From Anthopleura xanthogrammica (lineage: Eukaryota > Cnidaria > Anthozoa > Actiniaria > Actiniidae), in the NCBI GenBank assembly GCA_964019055.1, contig OZ025220.1, positions 10,482,098 through 10,546,097 of the forward strand: a DNA stretch of 64,000 bases. Direction: 5' to 3'. Below, piece after piece: positions 58,401 through 64,000 of this stretch. The notes beneath the pieces were generated by a model that did no database searches, had not been told where the DNA came from, and saw nothing but the letters and a program-made list of their open reading frames with translations. Each line of letters begins with the position of its first letter. Within the stretch, counting starts at the first letter, position 1. A program made the position numbers and the translations under genes.

Positions 58401-60306
58401 TATCACTCACTAATGGAGCCACATCTCTTTATGCTACCATTGTCATCTTCTCTGTTCTTGGATTTAAGGTATCTGTATGTAGTTATGGTTGCTAAGCAAC
58501 AAGACAGACTATACTTGTGTTCTCATGGTAACGTTTCTTCACTAGGCTCATCGTTCATATGACGAGTGTCTAGAAATGTATAGAGGAGTGAACAACACGA
58601 ACCTGCCTGTCAACAAGACTGTTACAGACATGTGTCACGACCTTGATCACTGGTTGTCACAGGTAACACAAAATCATTACAGTACCCCAACATAACCTCC
58701 TTTAGTACTCCATAGTACCCCAGTAGCACCCCATAGTATCCCTGTTCACAGTACCCCAGCATTATTCCCATACCCCAACAGTACTTCCTTATGAGTGTGT
58801 TTCAAATTATCACCACAGTCAGCTCAAGGACCAAGCTTAACATTCGTTGCATTATAATAACAACAACTTTATTAAAGCCTCAAATGTTATTGTAAATGAT
58901 CATTGAACGCAAGGATCTTTTTATTGCAGACTGCATCAGGTCCAGGTCTGACATTCATTGCTTTTACTGAAGCCATCGTCAAGATGCCCATCTCTCCACT
59001 GTGGGCCGTGTTGTTCTTTGCTATGCTCATCACTCTGGGTCTCAGCAGTCAATATGGGATATTAGAGGGTGTTATCACACCTATCTATGAGAGTAAACTG
59101 GTTCCTATCAGAAAGGAAATCTTGTCAGGTACACTACCATATCAATATGCCATTATAATTCTCTTAAAATGTGAGAGCTCAGATTCAGAACATCATTTCA
59201 TAGTGTATGTTCAACTCAAAGTCTGCTATGTTCTCATGAATGAGGACCAATGTTTCTGGTGTTTTTCTTTTCAGGTTGTTTGTGTGTTGCTGCATTTCTT
59301 GTTGGTCTTCTGTTTTGTCAAAAGTCTGGCGAGTACTGGCTGCAAACATTTGATTCATTCTCTGGTCCTCTGCCGCTGCTGGTGGTAGGTTTCTTCGAGT
59401 TGGTTGGAGTGTCCTATGTCTATGGATTGAAAAGGTTTGATATAATATTACACATGCATTGCACATGCATTACACATGCATTGCACATGCATTACACATG
59501 CATTACACATGCATTACACATGCATTGCACATGCATTACACATGCATTACACATGCATTACACATGCATTACACATGCATTACACATGCATTACACATGC
59601 ATTGCATTCAATCTTTATTGGTACCTTAGTGCTACCTTATGTTTTCCAAATTCAAGTCATTCCCTAAATTCCCATTGTTTGTTTGTGTTGTATCCATATT
59701 CATGTGTCTTTTCATGTGCTACCATTAAAAAAGATGAAACTCATGGGAAAACATTGCACCAAAATGAATCAAGTCTATTCTGTTGTTTTTGCAGATTTGA
59801 GAGTGACATACAGTACATGACTGGTGCGCCGCCAGGATGGTATTGGAGGGTCACATGGCCTGTCCTGGCACCACTTGTAGTTGCCATCATTATTATTACT
59901 AGCATTGTAAATCTGGCAACCAAGCCAGTTGCTTACTCTGTATGGAACGCTGCGAAGGTAAGTCATGCAAGTCACACACTCTCCTCTCCCCCACCCCACC
60001 CCCCTCTGAAGTGCTTCTCTCCATATTGAGGTAAATCATATAATATCAAAATGACTTGTTTTATTTTCATTCTTTCTTCAGGCAAAAGTAGAACCTATGT
60101 CATACCCCTCCTGGGGATACATTGTCATTGCTTTCCTCATTGGTTCTTCATGTTTCTTCATACCCCTGGTTTTTCTACTGCGGGTCAGCGGTATTCTAAA
60201 ATACAAACATGAGAGACGTTCCCAGAATTCTGCACGCAATGAACAGTTTGGATTAGCTGAGACAGAGAAGCCATTGACTGGACATGAGGATAATGGAAGC
60301 TATTGA
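55403..60306 (+). CDS. SLC6 Na+-dependent amino-acid transporter, paralogue 2, complete, 10 exons
   Basis: Same family and probable role as the upstream gene: a 12-TM Na+-coupled amino-acid carrier of the SLC6A15-A20-like group. Exons: 55403-55622, 57043-57312, 57608-57792, 57970-58080, 58259-58468, 58546-58662, 58930-59128, 59275-59434, 59795-59957, 60082-60306; 1,860 nt, 619 aa, phases consistent. Landmarks: [18 protein letters not shown] (TM1), [20 protein letters not shown], extracellular [20 protein letters not shown] with one NGT sequon and two Cys, [24 protein letters not shown] and [13 protein letters not shown]. The tail ends GHEDNGSY. Compared with paralogue 1 it has one extra intron in the second extracellular loop, and the intron after exon 3 has a GC donor (AAG|GCAAGT). 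A broken copy of the exon 7 start lies in the preceding intron. Confidence 0.93.
57370..57590. repeat. GAT microsatellite in SLC6 gene 2 intron 2
   Basis: About 220 bp of irregular GAT/GATGAT repeats between exons 2 and 3. Confidence 0.9.
58811..58857 (+). pseudogene. Broken duplicate of the start of SLC6 gene 2 exon 7
   Basis: An acceptor-like CACCACAG precedes codons [12 protein letters not shown] and then TAA at 58855-58857. The twelve residues match the start of the corresponding exon in paralogue 1 ([12 protein letters not shown]) more closely than the working exon 7 at 58930 ([12 protein letters not shown]). The copy breaks off into AT-rich sequence with AACAACAACTTTATTAAAGC. It is best read as a remnant of a duplicated, once alternative exon, or of gene conversion from paralogue 1. 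Confidence 0.7.
59447..59607. repeat. 11-bp minisatellite ATTACACATGC in SLC6 gene 2 intron 8
   Basis: About fourteen units of ATTACACATGC/ATTGCACATGC beginning shortly after the exon 8 donor. A 25-base fragment at 59746-59770 is an antisense piece of the 82-bp intron repeat (TGGGAAAACATTGCACCA). Confidence 0.95.
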
Positions 60307-60694
60307 CCACAAAGTGCTTATGTTAAAAAGATCATTATTACAGTCAGATAACATTAGAATAGTCAATAGTAGGGTACGTATACCCTTTCATTGTCACCAT
60401 CTTGAGGGGTTCAATCAACAGATCCATGCATTGATATTTTCGTTCAGGGCAGAGTTGCAGCTTGAATGACCGGTAATCTTGTGTTACAGCTACACCTTGC
60501 ATGGCAACCCATCCCCCCCCCCCCCCCCAACCACTCCAATCAGCGTAATAACAGTCTACTTGGCTGCAAGTCAGAGGGTCAACTTCTAAATTCCAATTGG
60601 AATGCAGTGGAGTAAGAGCCACTCTGGATTCCACTGTTAATTCTCATTATTATTACCGGTATTAGGGTAGCAATATTGCTATACTCATACATCC

Positions 60695-60700
60695 AATAAA
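60695..60700 (+). terminator. Candidate poly(A) signal of SLC6 gene 2
   Basis: AATAAA 389 bases after the stop codon, the first canonical hexamer on the plus strand after the gene. A run of about 16 C lies between at 60511-60528. Confidence 0.45.
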
Positions 60701-60816
60701 ATATATTTATCAACATTCACTAAAACTAGCATATTTGTCTATTTAGCAATACTCGAGAAATAAATACTTAAGTTTCAATGGTTTATTCCAGTTCAGCTTG
60801 TCTAGTGTCATAGATA

Positions 60817-60950
60817 AGAGGCTTTGCACCATCATGTGATAGTAGCCATGACAGGAGGCACAACAATAGAGTTGTTTTCCCCTGGTAAACCAGATTCACT
60901 TGTTCATGTCTTCTGTAATGCCTTCCATCAGGCGATGGTGCAAAGCCTCT
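60817..60950. mobile_element. MITE-like element, 134 bp, perfect 17-bp inverted ends
   Basis: AGAGGCTTTGCACCATC at the left is exactly reverse-complemented by GATGGTGCAAAGCCTCT at the right. No coding capacity. Confidence 0.7.
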
Positions 60951-61140
60951 ATACAGGCTTTCTTGCTGTTCCCTTATTCCCAACTGCCCGGTTTTTAGAC
61001 ACACTATACTGGGCCACACCTAAATACAGGTTGGGGATTTGGAAAGTTGTAACATTGCAATGGATGTGGTTAAAGAGATTTTTTATTTGGATATATAAAT
61101 GGAATATAACATTGAAATATAACATTATACACATTTTAGC

Positions 61141-61302
61141 TTTATCTTTCACAATAGATAACAACCACTAGGTATTCTATGTATTATGCATATTATATCT
61201 CTGGTTCTCTACCACATCAGATTTATCTTTCACAATAGATAACAACCACTAGGTATTCTATGTATTATGCATATTATATCTCTGGTTCTCTACCACATCA
61301 GA
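61141..61302. repeat. 81-bp tandem duplication
   Basis: TTTATCTTTCACAATAGATA to CACATCAGA is present twice in direct succession with at most one mismatch seen. The interval 61303-62948 shows no gene, element or RNA that I can support. Confidence 0.85.
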
Positions 61303-62948
61303 TTTACCTCTAAAACTACAATAAATTGTTACCACAACATGCTACTAAAATATATATACATTTACAGAATTGATCTATATTCAAAGAATAAACCCAAACA
61401 TGCCCAGTGGAATAAACAGTGCTCCTATGCTCTATGGAGGTCATGTGTCACTATGTAGAAGTTAAAAGTTACTCTTTAAATGTAGATTGTGTTACTTCTT
61501 GGAGGTTTCATGCCACACACTCCGTTAGAAGTGTCACACCCTCCAATAGAGGTGTCACACCCTAACAGTAAGTTGTAATAATAACACAGTGTAATAATAA
61601 GATGAACAGACACTATGATGGCTATAAATGGTTTGTTAGTGTGCAAAGGTTTAAAATGTTTAACAACATAATATACTAGTCTATAATGGTTATATGATAT
61701 CAATAAGTCATTAAACAGTGAAGCAATAACTATAACTATGTACAAATTGCCTGTTATAACATTTGATGGCAAATTCAAGCTTCAACAATCAAATAATTGT
61801 TCTCAATACTTTGATGTCAATATTAGTTGTACTGGAACTACTAAGGATGAATACTAGGGAAAACCCCTTGGAGTAGGAGTGAATACTAAGAAACTATCAG
61901 CTACAACATCGATTCATGTGGTAGTACTTGATTACACCTATTTTCATAATAATGCGCAACTCATCACCTGGGTTTTGGCTTCTGTCAATCAATAATTACT
62001 AACTTGGTGCTTGGTGCTAACCAAAAACCCAGATATTGGCATAGATACATTTAGTTGGATTGGTAGCATAAGAATGAAAATAAACATGTACAGACTTGGA
62101 TACATGGTGCAACAACTATTTCAGCAGCCAAAACAGACAAAATCTCGATTTTTCCACTTAATTTACAAGGATAATGCAAATAACATCAACAAAATAAATG
62201 TAGGCATTCAAATGAACACATATTTTAGTGTAATGTTGCACAAAATGTTGCACCATGTATCTGCACCTAAATAACTACCACAGACTAAGCTTGTTGACAT
62301 ATATTATTATGCTTTGTTTTTGCTGAGAGATACTAAAAAACAATAAGTGAATAATAACCGTATTTACAGTAATCAGATAAGACATCACTGCCGTTATATT
62401 TAAAAATATACTTTACCTCTAAAACCATACATTACTTTATCTTAACTGACAGTTTCTGCCCTATCAATCAACACACATATATTCATGGAAATATTGATGG
62501 AATAATTCTGAATTTTGCTACAACTAAATTTCTTGGATTACTGTTGTTCTAAGCACACAACTACTGCTATGTTTTGGTATCATTTAAAAGCTACCCAACA
62601 TGGCCGCAACAGTGTGTGACCCAGTGTGTGACCCATGCTGTTGCATGTTGACATGTCCCTTACAAGAGGATCAGTGGAATTGCTCACAACAGAATCATAC
62701 ATTAGTAATTGCAAACTACTCTAAGGGTGATTTAATGAAAGCTTTGCTGTTAATTTAATTTTTCAGCAATATTCTTTAGAAATGCACAGCAAGGAAATCA
62801 ATGCAGATTACAATGAAGTACCATGAAGACTGATGAAGACTGCCATGGCTTGTCCAATAAATTATTAGAGTATTATTAAAACTGATGTCAGAGTAATAAA
62901 CTTACTATGCATTTTGTCATTGGTGCAAATATCTACACAGATACAGAA

Positions 62949-63530
62949 TACACAGGAATCCCAACACACATCTACAGTTTCTAATCTAGTGTGATGTAAT
63001 GATAATCACTAATGGACGCATAGCATGATGATCATTATTATACTAATTATACACAGGAATCCCAACACACACATCTACAGTTTCTAATCTAGTGTGATGT
63101 AATGATAATCACTAATGGACGCATAGCATGATGATCATTATTATACTAATTATACACAGGAATCCCAACACACACGTCTACAGTTTCTAATCTAGTGTGA
63201 TGTAATGATAATCACTAATGGACACATAGCATGATGATCATTATTATACTAATTATACACAGGAATCCCAACACACACATCTACAGTTTCTAATCTAGTG
63301 TGATGTAATGATAATCACTAATGGACGCATAGCATGATGATCATTATTATACTAATTATACACAGGAATCCCCCCAACACACGTCTACAGTTTCTAATCC
63401 AGTGTGATGTAATGATAATCACTAATGGACGCATAGCATGATGATCATTATTATACTAATTATACACAGGAATCCCAACACACACGTCTACAGTTTCTAA
63501 TCTAGTGTGAGGTAACACTTGTTTGAATAT
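62949..63530. repeat. ~103-bp tandem repeat, about 5.5 copies
   Basis: ACACAGGAATCCCAACACAC starts units at 62949, 63051, 63154, 63257, 63360 and 63464. Each contains GTAATGATAATCACTAATGG and CATAGCATGATGATCATTAT. The remaining sequence to 64000 shows nothing I can call. Confidence 0.95.
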
Positions 63531-64000
63531 GATGATGTAGTCATAGTTGGTCAGACTACGATGTAACATAACAGCTGGTCACAGGAAACAGGAACCATTG
63601 TCACTAATCATGTCATGTGCTAATGATTATGTCAAGTTACAGTAGACTGAATGTTTTAAATAATTAATTATAATAAAAGTCACCAGGACTTGTTTTTGTT
63701 TTACATAAAAATCAACTTAAAGTGCAGAAACACTTGACGTGTTACCATAGCAACTGCACAGCAGTTACCATAGAAACAGCGTTTTACGGTATGGAGGAAA
63801 TCGTACAAGTATTTTAAATGGCTTAATAGCACACCTAACCTCAGTATAATCTTAAATCTTGAAGAGAACATTCACCTAATAACCTTTTTTTCTGGCCATA
63901 CTTAAAAAGTGAAATGTACTCATTAGCAATCAGTCACTTCATAAATACCATGTGTGCTGGTGATATTGTTCCCTTACCTCTATCCTCCCCGTCTCCCACC

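Noticed and set aside
63978..64000. Possible minus-strand exon end (AGAG|GTAAGG) at the right edge
   Set aside because: Only 23 bases of putative exon are visible, too short to support any gene.

Overview
This is a stretch of nuclear DNA from an invertebrate animal. It is AT-rich and intron-dense, with canonical GT-AG splicing, untranslated leaders, SINE/MITE-like repeats, a Penelope-like retroelement and very abundant ATC/GAT micro- and minisatellites. The phylum cannot be fixed from sequence alone. Gene models were built by reading conserved protein blocks, placing GT/AG boundaries by eye and checking that exon phases join; every complete model sums to a multiple of three.

Layout. (1) 317-495 (-): first coding exon of a PPIP5K/Vip1-like inositol pyrophosphate kinase that runs off the left edge. 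(2) 592-3395: a (TGGA)n array, a short MITE and ATC-type satellites. (3) 3799-14137 (-): a complete 19-exon DPP8/9-type prolyl dipeptidyl peptidase (857 aa). (4) 14462-15987 (+): a complete 4-exon BLOC1S6 (pallidin, 171 aa), head to head with DPP8/9 across 324 bp. (5) 16986-19455 (+): a 3-exon dUTPase (162 aa) with an E2F-like site upstream and a Penelope-like GIY-YIG fragment in its second intron. (6) 20576-40423 (-): a 35-exon NEK9-type kinase (about 1,506 aa) with an unusual N-terminal DUF4347-like domain, then kinase, RCC1 repeats, a long linker and a coiled coil. It converges on the dUTPase gene. (7) 41845-45790 (+): a single-pass CUB-domain membrane protein with a long acidic tail. (8) 47771-53788 and 55403-60306 (+): two tandem SLC6 Na+-coupled amino-acid transporter paralogues (620 and 619 aa). 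(9) 60307-64000: non-coding sequence with MITE-like and tandem repeats.

The genes are mostly housekeeping and not one pathway: peptide turnover, lysosome-related organelle biogenesis, nucleotide sanitation, mitotic kinase signalling and membrane transport. PPIP5K, DPP8/9, BLOC1S6 and DUT homologues also lie together on human 15q15-q22, so this cluster probably preserves an ancient animal linkage group.

The most unusual observations are: the same 82-bp repeat filling introns of two unrelated genes (DPP8/9 and an SLC6 gene) in the sense orientation; the end of a NEK9 coding exon with its splice donor amplified into a 91-bp minisatellite; a DUF4347-like domain fused to a NEK kinase; and a duplicated splice acceptor in BLOC1S6.
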